A DNA stretch of 64,000 nt, from positions 51,396-115,395 of the forward strand of contig NZ_LMPG01000013.1 in NCBI RefSeq assembly GCF_001423765.1, given 5' to 3'. A model generated the notes under the pieces. It ran no database searches. It worked only from the letters and a program-made list of their open reading frames with translations, and was not told where the DNA came from. This DNA comes from Sphingomonas sp. Leaf343. Its GTDB lineage: Bacteria; Pseudomonadota; Alphaproteobacteria; Sphingomonadales; Sphingomonadaceae. Positions 1 through 8,216 of this stretch are shown here, piece by piece; the first letter of the stretch is position 1, and every line of letters starts with the position of its first letter. The position numbers and the translations under genes are program-made.

Positions 1-272
1 CCGGTCAGGACGACGAACCGCCGCTCGCGACCCTCGCCCCAATGCGCCGCGACCGCCGCTGCCAGCGCGGCCGCATCGGCGAACTTGCCGCCGCCCAGCC
101 CGTCGGTGCCGACGAAATCGGTATCGCAGAACCGGCAGACCGCCGTCGCGCGATCCTGCTCGCGTCCCGACCAGAGATTGCAGCCGGCGAACCGCACGAA
201 GACCGCGCGCGCGCCGGCGTTGACGCCCTCACCCTGCAGCGTGAGGAACATCTCCTTTACCGCATAGGTCAC
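1..272 (-). CDS. queE: 7-carboxy-7-deazaguanine synthase QueE (partial, C-terminus off the left edge)
   Basis: This is a radical-SAM enzyme that converts 6-carboxytetrahydropterin to 7-carboxy-7-deazaguanine in the queuosine/7-deazaguanine pathway. Only the first 90 residues are inside the window. They include the TLQGEG motif near the N-terminus, a CNLWSG segment, and an RFCDTDF segment. Together these form the variant SAM-cluster cysteine cluster of the proteobacterial long-insert QueE type. The start is taken as GTG at 272, because GTGA there overlaps the stop of queC by 4 bp, the usual sign of translational coupling. The upstream neighbour QueC uses the QueE product, which agrees with the call. 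Catalytic residues beyond the edge cannot be checked. Confidence 0.9.
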   Translation of the reverse strand, partial: MTYAVKEMFLTLQGEGVNAGARAVFVRFAGCNLWSGREQDRATAVCRFCDTDFVGTDGLGGGKFADAAALAAAVAAHWGEGRERRFVVLT

Positions 273-988
273 GCGTAGCGCGTCGGATCGGCGACGCCGG
301 CTTCCTCGAAGCCCTTCGATCGCAGACGGCAACTGTCGCACAGGCCACAATGCAGGTCCTCCCCGCCCGCGCCCTTCACGGGGTCGTAGCAGGACCAGCT
401 CACACCCATGTCGAGGCCGAGGCGTACGCCCTCGCGGACGATATCAGCCTTGGTCATATGTTGCAGCGGGGCCTGGATACGGAACGCCTCCCCCTCGACC
501 CCGGCCTTGGTCGCGAGTTCGGCGAGGCCCTCGAACGCGCGGATGAATTCGGGGCGGCAATCCGGATAGCCGGAATAATCGAGCGCGTTCACGCCGATAT
601 ACAGGTCGCGCGCGCCCGCCGCCTCCGCCCAGCCGAGCGACAGGCTGAGAAAGATGGTGTTGCGCGCCGGAACGTAGGTGACGGGGATGCCCGGCTCGAC
701 GCCGCCCTTCGGCACGGCGATGTCGGCAGTCAGCGCGGAACCGCCGAACGCCGACAGGTCGAGCGGCAGGACGACGTGGCGTTCGGCCCCGAGCATCGCC
801 GCGACGCGCGCGGCGGCGGCGAGTTCGACGCGGTGGCGCTGGTTATAGTCGACGGAGAGGGCGAGGAGGCGATGGCCGTCCTCGCGCGCGCGGGCGGCGG
901 CGACCAGCGAATCGAGGCCGCCGGACACCAGAGCCACGGCCAGCGACCCCGTCGCCGCGGGGGAAGACGTTGTTTGCGAAGCTGTCAT
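269..988 (-). CDS. queC: 7-cyano-7-deazaguanine synthase QueC
   Basis: A protein of 239 residues that makes preQ0 from 7-carboxy-7-deazaguanine, ATP and ammonia, for queuosine tRNA modification. The PP-loop ATP pyrophosphatase motif SGGLDS is at residues 22-27. The C-terminal zinc site is visible as [10 protein letters not shown] close to the end. Length and motif order fit the family. The gene overlaps queE by 4 bp (GTGA), so the two are probably one transcript. A hairpin terminator at 1027-1051 separates it from hslO upstream, so queC-queE should have its own promoter in the short gap 989-1026. No strong Shine-Dalgarno is visible before the ATG at 988, and a downstream start cannot be excluded. 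Confidence 0.95.
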   Translation of the reverse strand: MTASQTTSSPAATGSLAVALVSGGLDSLVAAARAREDGHRLLALSVDYNQRHRVELAAAARVAAMLGAERHVVLPLDLSAFGGSALTADIAVPKGGVEPGIPVTYVPARNTIFLSLSLGWAEAAGARDLYIGVNALDYSGYPDCRPEFIRAFEGLAELATKAGVEGEAFRIQAPLQHMTKADIVREGVRLGLDMGVSWSCYDPVKGAGGEDLHCGLCDSCRLRSKGFEEAGVADPTRYA

Positions 989-1026
989 GATGGCGCGCGG
1001 CTACTCCGTCGGCCCCAAAAAAGAAA

Positions 1027-1051
1027 GGGCCGCGACGTCCGCGGCCCTTTT
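1027..1051 (-). terminator. Rho-independent terminator after hslO
   Basis: An 8-bp perfect GC stem (GGGCCGCG / CGCGGCCC) with a 5-nt loop at 1027-1047. Read leftward, it is followed by the T-rich stretch TTTCTTTTTT. It lies between the hslO stop (1142) and the queC start (988), so it most likely ends the argD-argF-hslO transcript. The TTTT on the other side would also allow weak rightward termination. Confidence 0.8.
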
Positions 1052-1141
1052 GAGGTTTATGGGTCGAGCCCATCAAGGGAGAAAACCGTGCTGCAATCAA
1101 AAGCACGATCCCCCCATAACGACAGTTAAGTTAAGATTTGG

Positions 1142-2056
1142 TTAACGAATTGGGACCAGATCGGTAGCATTGACCGGAAATATCGTGGCGCAGAACGCGC
1201 AATCCACGGCAATGACACCTTTTTCGTCCGCCATGTCCTGCCGGTCCGCGACCGAAAATTTGGCCAGCACGCTCAGGATATGCTCCGGCGTACAGCGGCA
1301 TCCTCTGGACAGGTCTTGTCCGGCCAGAACGCGTATCTCACTCTCTTCGTTGAACAATCTCCAGACGAGCGTCTCCAGTGGCAACGTCGGGTCGGCCAGT
1401 TCGTCGACGCCCATCGTGACGCCCAGCGCGGCGACGTGCTCCCATTCCGGATGGTCGAGCTTGGTGTGGAGCCGCTCGCGACCCTCCTCCCCCTCCGGCA
1501 GATGCTGGAGGAGCAGCCCGCCGGAGATCAGGGTCCCGTCGGACTGGCGCGCGCTGCCCACGCGGACGAGCGTGGGGATCTGTTCAGACTGCACGAAATA
1601 GCTCTCCGCCGCCGCCGCCAGCGTCTCGCCATCGAGCGGGACGATCCCCTGATAGCGTTCTCCGGTCGTCGCCATGTCGAACGTGATCGCCAGATACCCC
1701 TTGCCGAACAGCGCGAACAGGGTCGGCTGTGCCGGGGCCTCGGCCAGCCGGTCGGCGTCGTACTGGATATAGCCGCGCAGTTCGCCGCCGCGATAATCGC
1801 AGACGAGCAACTGGACGACGCCCGTCTCCGACCGCGTCTGCATCGTCAGTTGCGCGTCGCCGTCCTTCAACGTCGACCCCATCAGCGCGCACAGCGTCAA
1901 CGCCTCCGCCAGCAACGCCTCGATCGCGGGCGGGTAGGCGTGCGCCGCCAGGATGGTATCGAGCGTCGGCCCCAGCCGCACGATCCGGCCGCGCGCATGG
2001 CGGTCCGGAATCGCGAAGCCGAGCGCGCGGTCGAGGGTATCGGTCATGTCCTGCAT
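1142..2056 (-). CDS. hslO: Hsp33 family redox-regulated chaperone HslO
   Basis: A protein of 304 residues. Hsp33 is a cytoplasmic holdase activated when oxidation releases zinc from its C-terminal cysteines. The four zinc cysteines are visible as a CRC pair near residue 255 and a CAFC pair near residue 286, giving the expected CxC-x(n)-CxxC arrangement. The N-terminal substrate-binding domain has normal length. The gene follows argF closely (31 bp) in the same direction. An argF-hslO order is common in sphingomonads, so co-transcription is likely. ATG codons at 2056 and 2047 are both possible; neither has an ideally spaced Shine-Dalgarno. Confidence 0.93.
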   Translation of the reverse strand: MQDMTDTLDRALGFAIPDRHARGRIVRLGPTLDTILAAHAYPPAIEALLAEALTLCALMGSTLKDGDAQLTMQTRSETGVVQLLVCDYRGGELRGYIQYDADRLAEAPAQPTLFALFGKGYLAITFDMATTGERYQGIVPLDGETLAAAAESYFVQSEQIPTLVRVGSARQSDGTLISGGLLLQHLPEGEEGRERLHTKLDHPEWEHVAALGVTMGVDELADPTLPLETLVWRLFNEESEIRVLAGQDLSRGCRCTPEHILSVLAKFSVADRQDMADEKGVIAVDCAFCATIFPVNATDLVPIR

Positions 2057-2087
2057 GCGGCCCGATGTGGGGACGCCGCCGTGACGA

Positions 2088-3005
2088 TCAACCGATCTGC
2101 CCGAAGCACCAGCGCAGGACGGACTTCTGCGCGTGCAGCCGGTTCTCCGCCTCCTGCCAGATCAACGACTGCGGACCGTCGATCACCTCCGCCGTGACTT
2201 CCTCGCCACGGTGCGCCGGCAGGCAGTGGAGGAACGCCGCGCCCGGTTTCGCCGCCGCCATCAGCGCGGCATCGACCTGATACGGAGCGAGCGCCGCCAG
2301 CTTCTCCTCGGCATGAAGCTGGCCCATCGAGATCCAAGTGTCGGTTACGACGATGTCGGCGTCCGCCACCGCCTCGTACGGATCGGTGACGACGCGGGCG
2401 CGGCCGGAGGCGGCGGCGATCGCCTGCTCCTCCGGCGCGAAGCCGGGCGGGCAGGCGGCGACGACGTCGAACCGCATCAGCGACGCCGCCTCGACGATCG
2501 ACGCGAGGACGTTGTTGCCGTCGCCCAGCCACGCGACCTTCAGGCCGGGCAGCGCGCGGCCGGTTTCGAGGATCGTCAGCAGATCGGCCATGATCTGGCA
2601 GGGGTGCGACGCGTCGGTCAGGCCGTTGATGACCGGGACGGAGGCGTGCGCCGCCATCTCCTCGATCTTCGCATGATCGTCGGTCCGGATCATGATCGCG
2701 TCGGCATAGCCCGACAGGATACGCGCGGTGTCGGCGATGCTTTCGCCGCGGCCGAGCTGCATCGAGCCGGCGTCCATGACGATCGACGTGCCGCCGAGCT
2801 GGCGGATCGCCATGTCGAACGACACGCGGGTGCGGGTCGAGTTCTTTTCGAACACCATCGCCAGCACGCGGCCGGCGAGCGGCGCGTCGGCATCGACCAT
2901 GCCCTTCGGCCAGCCGGCGCGCGCGGCCTTGCGGTCGAGCGCATCGGCCAGCATCGCCGCGACGCCGTCCGCGCCCGCATCGGTCAAGTTCAGGAAATGC
3001 GGCAT
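2088..3005 (-). CDS. argF: Ornithine carbamoyltransferase ArgF
   Basis: A protein of 305 residues that forms citrulline from ornithine and carbamoyl phosphate in arginine biosynthesis. The carbamoyl-phosphate loop STRTR, the HPCQ motif and the HCLP ornithine-binding motif near the C-terminus are all present and correctly ordered. I chose ATG at 3005 over an in-frame TTG at 3011 because GGGGAGGA lies 7-8 nt upstream of it. That Shine-Dalgarno is the edge of the palindromic repeat 3014-3130, and on the mRNA it can pair with CCTCCCC just upstream, so initiation may depend on RNA structure. The gene sits between argD and hslO, all leftward. Confidence 0.96.
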   Translation of the reverse strand: MPHFLNLTDAGADGVAAMLADALDRKAARAGWPKGMVDADAPLAGRVLAMVFEKNSTRTRVSFDMAIRQLGGTSIVMDAGSMQLGRGESIADTARILSGYADAIMIRTDDHAKIEEMAAHASVPVINGLTDASHPCQIMADLLTILETGRALPGLKVAWLGDGNNVLASIVEAASLMRFDVVAACPPGFAPEEQAIAAASGRARVVTDPYEAVADADIVVTDTWISMGQLHAEEKLAALAPYQVDAALMAAAKPGAAFLHCLPAHRGEEVTAEVIDGPQSLIWQEAENRLHAQKSVLRWCFGQIG

Positions 3006-3013
3006 TATCAAAT

Positions 3014-3130
3014 CCTCCCCGGCACGGGGAGGTGGCGCGCGAAGCGCGACGGAGGGGTGAAACCCTCCGTTACGACGCGAGGCACCCCTCCGTCAGGCTG
3101 CGCCTGCCACCTCCCCTTCCAGGGGAGGAG
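3014..3130. repeat. Large imperfect intergenic palindrome (REP-like element) between argD and argF
   Basis: Two arms of about 46 bp, at 3014-3059 and 3083-3130, are near-perfect inverted copies of each other. Each arm contains its own small palindrome (CCTCCCC...GGGGAGG and a smaller GCGC-type hairpin). The outer sequences CCTCCCC and the inner ACCCCTCCGTC blocks are shared. The element nearly fills the argD-argF gap. I recall similar GC-rich mosaic palindromes as dispersed repeats in sphingomonad genomes, but I see no second copy in this window. It could act as an mRNA processing or stability signal inside the operon. Confidence 0.75.
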
Positions 3131-3134
3131 CGTT

Positions 3135-4325
3135 TCAATCATCGCTGACGGGGACATATACCCGCGCTGCATCCGACAGTTTCTGCGTGAATTCGGCGAC
3201 ATGGCTGTCGTCGATCACCAGCGGCGGCAGGACGCGGACGACGTTGTCGCCGGCCGCCACCGTCAGCAGCCCGTGATGGTCGCGGCAATGCGCGACGAAG
3301 CGGCGGCTGTCGCTCTTCAGCTTCAGCCCGAGCATCAGGCCGCGACCGCGCACCTCCTGAAACAGGTGATCGTGGTTGGGGATCATCTGTTCGAGCGAGG
3401 CGCGCAGCCGTTCGCCCATCTGCGTGACGTGGTCGAGGAAACCGTCGGCGTGGATCACGTCCAGCACCGCCTCGCCCGCCGCCATCGCCAGCGGGTTGCC
3501 GCCATAGGTGGAGCCGTGCGTGCCCGCGACCATGCCGCGCGCCGCCTGTTCGGTGGCGAGACATGCGCCGAGCGGGAAGCCGCCGCCGATACCCTTGGCC
3601 ACGGCCATGATGTCGGGCGTGATGCCGTAGAGTTCGTGCGCGAAGAACTTGCCGGTGCGGCCATACCCGCACTGCACCTCGTCCAGCACCAGCAGCAGGC
3701 CGTGCTCGTCGCAGGCCGCGCGCAGGCCGCGCAGGAACTCCTCGCTGCCCGCCATCAGGCCGCCTTCGCCCTGGATCGGCTCGACCAGGAAGCCGGCAGT
3801 GCTGTCGTCGACCAGTGCCAGCGCGGCGGCGAGATCGTTGAACGGCGCGTACTTGAAGCCGGGCAGCAGCGGCTCGAACCCGTCGCGCATCTTCGCCTGA
3901 TTGGTGGCGGAGATCGTCCCCAGCGTGCGGCCATGGAACGCGTTGTTGAAGGTGATGAGGGTGTGACGCTCCGGATTGCCGCCCGCGAAATGATAGCGGC
4001 GCGCGGTCTTGATCGCGCACTCGACCGCCTCGGCACCCGAATTGGTGAAGAATACCGTGTCCGCGAAGGTGGTGTCGACCAGCCGTTGCGCCAGCCGCTC
4101 CCCCTGCGGACTGCCATAGAGATTCGACACGTGCATCAGCGTCGCCGCCTGATCCGCGATCGCCTTCACCAGATGCGGGTGGCCGTGGCCGAGCGCGTTG
4201 ACCGCGATGCCGCTGGCGAAGTCGAGATACTGCTGCCCGTCCTCCCCGTACAGGTAGACGCCCTCGCCTCGGACCGGACGCACCCCGCACCGCGGATAGA
4301 CGGGCATCAGGGGGGTGATGGTCAC
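3135..4325 (-). CDS. argD: Acetylornithine aminotransferase ArgD (PLP-dependent)
   Basis: A protein of 396 residues in the class-III aminotransferase family. It converts N-acetylglutamate semialdehyde to N-acetylornithine. The N-terminal block reading YLYGEDGQQYLDFASGIAVN, the HG-rich cofactor region (NALGHGHP), the LVLDEVQCGYGRTG stretch around the PLP aspartate, and a following AVAKGIGGG stretch with the Schiff-base lysine are all visible. I placed the start at GTG 4325, because GAAGGAG ends 8 nt upstream. A TTG codon at 4349 would add eight valine-rich residues and has no such site. It is the first gene of a leftward argD-argF-hslO operon. A hairpin with a T-rich tail (4351-4373) lies just upstream of the Shine-Dalgarno. 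Confidence 0.94.
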   Translation of the reverse strand: MTITPLMPVYPRCGVRPVRGEGVYLYGEDGQQYLDFASGIAVNALGHGHPHLVKAIADQAATLMHVSNLYGSPQGERLAQRLVDTTFADTVFFTNSGAEAVECAIKTARRYHFAGGNPERHTLITFNNAFHGRTLGTISATNQAKMRDGFEPLLPGFKYAPFNDLAAALALVDDSTAGFLVEPIQGEGGLMAGSEEFLRGLRAACDEHGLLLVLDEVQCGYGRTGKFFAHELYGITPDIMAVAKGIGGGFPLGACLATEQAARGMVAGTHGSTYGGNPLAMAAGEAVLDVIHADGFLDHVTQMGERLRASLEQMIPNHDHLFQEVRGRGLMLGLKLKSDSRRFVAHCRDHHGLLTVAAGDNVVRVLPPLVIDDSHVAEFTQKLSDAARVYVPVSDD

Positions 4326-4350
4326 GACGACGACTCCTTCAAACAGCAAA

Positions 4351-4373
4351 GGGCGGCCCGAACCGGACCGCCC
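4351..4373 (-). terminator. Probable terminator (or leader hairpin) between the amidohydrolase gene and argD
   Basis: An inverted repeat GGGCGGCCCG-AAC-CGGACCGCCC with one mismatch in the stem. Read leftward, it is followed by TTTGCTGTTT and then the argD Shine-Dalgarno about ten nucleotides later. It could end the transcript of the amidohydrolase gene, or be part of an argD leader. The broken T-tract makes it a weak intrinsic terminator. Confidence 0.45.
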
Positions 4374-4565
4374 GGCCGTGACGATACCGAACGCGGTGGC
4401 GGGCCGTCAACAGGAGGTGGCGAATGGTCCCGAAGGTCACGGGATATCGCGTGAAGACGGGACCTTTCGCCGACACCCGCCCGCCGGCCCGTCGACCATG
4501 ACCCGGCGTAGCGCGATCGGGGTACTGTAGGACAGGCCCGACCGTCGATTCGATCGACCCCGCCC
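4374..4565. other. Non-coding stretch upstream of the arg operon
   Basis: With the flanking repeat and hairpin, the gene-free interval 4326-4638 exceeds 300 bp. I see no convincing gene in it on either strand. It probably carries the arg operon promoter, but no clear -35/-10 pair or ArgR-like palindrome could be assigned by eye. Confidence 0.4.
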
Positions 4566-4648
4566 CCGGATCAGTGCTGCCCCCGGATCAGTCCTGCGTC
4601 CGGATCAGTGCTGCGTCCGGATCAGTGTTGCGCCCGGATCAGTCCTGG
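4566..4648. repeat. Five-copy 17-bp tandem repeat at the 3' end of the amidohydrolase gene
   Basis: Units beginning CCGGATCAG start at 4566, 4583, 4600, 4617 and 4634, an exact 17-bp period with only a few substitutions between copies. The last unit overlaps the 3' end of the amidohydrolase gene and contains its TGA stop (4639-4641, minus strand). The other four copies extend the pattern downstream. Because 17 is not a multiple of 3, each copy shifts frame relative to the gene. Confidence 0.9.
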
Positions 4649-7600
4649 GCCCAGTCGCCGTGACCATGGCCGATGGTCGCCTTCATGCCGCTGCCGTTCG
4701 CGCCCGCCGCGCCTTCCCACCAATAGGGTTTGCGCCGGAAGCTGCCCGTCGCGACCTCGTTCAGCGTCGCCGCGTCGTACAGCCGGCCGCCCAGCATCAC
4801 CTGGCGCACCTTGTCGCTGTTGCGGATGTCGACCGTCGGGTCGGCGTCGAGCACGACGAGATCGGCCAGCTTGCCCACCTCCAGCGAGCCGACATCCTTC
4901 GCATAGCCGAGCGAGGTCGCGGGCATGATCGTGCCCGCGCGCAACGCCTCGACCGGGGACCAGCCGCCGCGCACGAAGCTCCACATCTCCCAATGCGCGC
5001 CCAGCCCCGCCTGCTGCCCGTGCGCGCCGATCGATACCTGCACGCCCTTGTCCGCCAGCTTCTTCGCCTCGCGCGCGCTGGCCGCGTCGACATAATCCTC
5101 CTCCGGCGCGATCTCCCGTCGGGCGTTCTGCGCCGCGAGCGCCGCCGGGGGTGCGTGCCGGGTCAATAGCGGATGCCGCCAGACGTCGGTATGCGCGCGC
5201 CAGTACGGGTCGCCCGCGGGGCCGCCATAGGTGACGACCAGCGTGGGCGTGTAGTTCGTCTTCGTCTGCGACCAGAGCTGCACCAGATCGGCGTAGAAAT
5301 GCTCCAGCGGGACGTTGTGCTCGACGGTCGAATTGCCGTCCTGCACCAGGCTGACGTCCATCGTGAACAGGGAGCCGCCCTCCGGCACGACCTCCAGCCC
5401 CTCCGCCTGCGCGGCCGCGACGACCATCTGGCGTTGCTCGCGACGCGGCTGGTTGTAGTTCTTGACCGAGTGCGCGCCCTGCGCCTTCAGCCGGCGGACA
5501 TCGGCCAGCGCATCCTCGTAACGGTCGATCTCCGCATAGACGTCGGGCGATTTCGCGCCGTAGATCACCTCGCCCGTCGAGAAGGTGCGCGGCTGGAGCC
5601 GGAGCCCGGCGCGCTGCATCTCCGCCGCCGGAAAGATCTCCGCCGACCGCGACGACGGGTCGTGCACCGTCGTCGTCCCGAAAGCGAGGTTCGCCATCGC
5701 GGTCCAGTTCTGTTCCGGGATCAGATCGTCCTCCCCCTGCGGCCCGTGCGCGTGCGCGTCGACCAGACCGGGGATGATCGTCTTGCCGGTCACGTCCACC
5801 GTGGTCGCGCCGGCGGGGATCGCGATGCCGGCGCGCGGCCCGACCGCGACGATGCGGTCGCCGCGGATCAGGATCGTCGCGTCGTCGACGATGCCGCCGT
5901 CGGCGCGCGCCATCGTCACGACGCGCGCGCCGACCAGCGCGACGGTGCCGGTCGGACGCGCGGCGGGCACGTCCATCGACAGCGATATGCCGGTGCGCGG
6001 CGCGGGGAATTTCGGCGCGTCCTCCGCCACCGGAGCCGCCGCGAACAGCGCGGCGGTGTCGGCGGAATAGAGCGTCGGCCCCATGCTCCAGTGGATGCGG
6101 GTGCCGCCCTGCGACCAGTTGATGAAGTCCGCGCCCTCCGCACTGACGCGCGTGACGGGCAACGGCCCGCCCTTGCGATCGATCTCCACCGCCTGTTTGC
6201 CGGGCAGCAGCGGGACCACGAACGCCTCGTAATTCTGGCGGAACGCGACGTAATCGCCGCGCGGGCTGACCTGGAAATCATTGACCAGTTCGCCGGTGGC
6301 GTGGACGCGCTCCGCCTGACCGTTCAGGTCGGTGCTGATAAGCTGGCGCTTGTTCTTGTCGGTCCTGAGCAGGAAGACGCGGGCCGGGTCGCTGGCGAAC
6401 TGCGGCTCGGCGGCGTCCTTCGCGATCCGGACCGGGGGGCCGCCCGCGGCCTCGACCCGATATGCGCCGTTGCCGGGATTGCCGCGCGCCGCCGTCAGCC
6501 CGTCGCTTTCCCCCTGTTCGAACACGATCGTCCGGGCGTCGGGCGAGAAGCGCGGGCGGCGGTAATGGCCGGCGACCGTCGTCACCGCGCGCGGTGCGCC
6601 GCCGCCGGCGGGGACGGTCCTGATCTGGCCGAGACCGGCGTCGGTCCAGCCGACGAACACGATCTGCCGGCCGTCGCGCGACCAGCTCGGCCACAACTCC
6701 ATCTCGTCGGCCCCGCGCGTCAGCCGCCGGGGCGCGCCGCCGGCCACCGGCCGGACCCACAGCTTGCCGAGCGTCTCGAACACGATCTGCCGGCCGTCCG
6801 GGGAGACGCCGGCCCAGCGCGGCATCTTCGTGACGACGCGGTCGGGGGAAACCTCGACCGCCGGATGCGTCGCGTCGATCACCACCCGCGTGTCGGCGAC
6901 GTGGAACGGGATCACCGCCGCGCCCGAACCGTCGGCATCGACGCGGCGCAGCTTGCCGCCCGCCCAGAACACGACCGACCGGTCGTCCGGCGTCCACGCC
7001 ATGTTCGGATAGACGCCGGTGATCGCCCAGGTTTCCTGCACGTCGCGGTCGAGCGCGTCGTAGATCACGCGCTCGATCCCGGTGGCGAAATCCTTGACCC
7101 ACAATCTGGTGCGGTTGTCCTGTCGCCGGACGAAAGCGATGCGTTTGCCGTCATGCGCGGGCGTCGGGCGAACCGATCCGCCGACACCGGAGACCGCCGT
7201 CTCCACCTCGCCCGTGTCGAGGTCGTAGCGTTCGATGTCAAACAGGTCGGTGCGCGAGTTCTGCGCATATTCGAACACCGGGCCGGGCGTGACGTTGCGC
7301 GTATAATAGATGCTCTTGCCGTCCGGCGCATAGACGGGTTCGCCCAGCTCCTTCTGCAACTGTTCGCTGGCGCGCTTGACGAGTTGCACCCCGCCGCCGC
7401 CCGATGCGTGGTACAGCCACACTTCGCCCGTCCCGAGGCTGCGGCCGGTGGTGAAATGCTTGCGCGCGGCGATGAAGCGACCGTCCGGGCTCCATGTCGG
7501 CTGGCCGAGCAGGCGGAAATCCTCCTTCGTCACCTGACGCTTGTCGGAGCCGTCGAGGTTCATCACCCAGATATTGTCGCCGCCGCCGCGATCGGAGGTG

Positions 7601-8073
7601 AAGGCGACGCGCCTTCCGTCCGGCGAGAAGCGCGGCTGATGCTCGAACGCCAGACCGTCGGCGATGCGGGTCGGCGTGCCGCCCGCGACCGGCATCGTGT
7701 AGATGTCGCCGAGCAGGTCGAACGCGACCAGCCGCCCGTCCGGCGACACGTCGACGTTCATCCAGCTTCCCTCCTCGACGTCGATCCGCACGTCGCGCGT
7801 ACGCAGGCCGCGGGGGGCGGTGACATCCCATTTCGGCGGCTTGGCGTCGGTTTTGGCGATCGTGTCGACTGCGGGTGCAGGTGCGGATGGCGCGGGCGAT
7901 GCCGGCGGCACCGGCAGGGGCGCCACCGTCGCGCCGGGATCGTCCTTGCGGATGGCCTGATCCTCGGGCGCCTGCGTGGCCTCCACGGGGTTCCGGACGG
8001 GGGCGGGAGCGATCTGGGCGGTGAGTTCGCCCGCGAACAGGCACAGGGCGACGGCGGTGGCGGCACGGTACAT
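4639..8073 (-). CDS. Secreted TolB-propeller / amidohydrolase fusion protein
   Basis: A protein of 1144 residues. It begins with a typical signal peptide (about residues 1-20, ending ELTAQ) and a low-complexity Pro/Ala linker. Residues about 100-700 carry repeated blocks such as SPDGRRVAFTSDRGG and WSPDGRFIAARK, the signature of WD40-like PD40/TolB beta-propellers. From about residue 730 a metal-dependent amidohydrolase domain follows, with VDAHAHG (metal-binding His pair, about residue 773) and the C-terminal VGKLADLVVLDADP block. Proteins with this architecture are annotated as secreted amidohydrolases or dipeptidase-like enzymes of unknown substrate. It stands alone, and its last codons lie in a 17-bp tandem repeat. 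AAGGGG lies upstream of the ATG. Confidence 0.85.
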   Translation of the reverse strand: MYRAATAVALCLFAGELTAQIAPAPVRNPVEATQAPEDQAIRKDDPGATVAPLPVPPASPAPSAPAPAVDTIAKTDAKPPKWDVTAPRGLRTRDVRIDVEEGSWMNVDVSPDGRLVAFDLLGDIYTMPVAGGTPTRIADGLAFEHQPRFSPDGRRVAFTSDRGGGDNIWVMNLDGSDKRQVTKEDFRLLGQPTWSPDGRFIAARKHFTTGRSLGTGEVWLYHASGGGGVQLVKRASEQLQKELGEPVYAPDGKSIYYTRNVTPGPVFEYAQNSRTDLFDIERYDLDTGEVETAVSGVGGSVRPTPAHDGKRIAFVRRQDNRTRLWVKDFATGIERVIYDALDRDVQETWAITGVYPNMAWTPDDRSVVFWAGGKLRRVDADGSGAAVIPFHVADTRVVIDATHPAVEVSPDRVVTKMPRWAGVSPDGRQIVFETLGKLWVRPVAGGAPRRLTRGADEMELWPSWSRDGRQIVFVGWTDAGLGQIRTVPAGGGAPRAVTTVAGHYRRPRFSPDARTIVFEQGESDGLTAARGNPGNGAYRVEAAGGPPVRIAKDAAEPQFASDPARVFLLRTDKNKRQLISTDLNGQAERVHATGELVNDFQVSPRGDYVAFRQNYEAFVVPLLPGKQAVEIDRKGGPLPVTRVSAEGADFINWSQGGTRIHWSMGPTLYSADTAALFAAAPVAEDAPKFPAPRTGISLSMDVPAARPTGTVALVGARVVTMARADGGIVDDATILIRGDRIVAVGPRAGIAIPAGATTVDVTGKTIIPGLVDAHAHGPQGEDDLIPEQNWTAMANLAFGTTTVHDPSSRSAEIFPAAEMQRAGLRLQPRTFSTGEVIYGAKSPDVYAEIDRYEDALADVRRLKAQGAHSVKNYNQPRREQRQMVVAAAQAEGLEVVPEGGSLFTMDVSLVQDGNSTVEHNVPLEHFYADLVQLWSQTKTNYTPTLVVTYGGPAGDPYWRAHTDVWRHPLLTRHAPPAALAAQNARREIAPEEDYVDAASAREAKKLADKGVQVSIGAHGQQAGLGAHWEMWSFVRGGWSPVEALRAGTIMPATSLGYAKDVGSLEVGKLADLVVLDADPTVDIRNSDKVRQVMLGGRLYDAATLNEVATGSFRRKPYWWEGAAGANGSGMKATIGHGHGDWAQD

Positions 8074-8216
8074 TGTGGCGGATCCCCTTGTTCCGCGACA
8101 TCTTTTAACGCCCGATCGCGCGCCGTCACGCCCCGATCTGGCGCTGTAGCGGCGACGCCGTATTCGGGGCGGACGATTCCATACCTATATCGGGCCTTCG
8201 ACGAAGCGGAGTACAG

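Noticed and set aside
3014-3130. Insertion sequence remnant
   Set aside because: There is no transposase fragment or target-site duplication; the structure is a mosaic palindrome typical of small dispersed repeats.
2133-4454. 773-codon plus-strand frame across argF and argD
   Set aside because: It spans two well-recognised enzymes and the repeat between them; composition is that of a complementary-strand shadow.
4566-4648. Possible CRISPR-like array
   Set aside because: The 17-bp units are directly adjacent with no unique spacers, and no cas genes are in the window.
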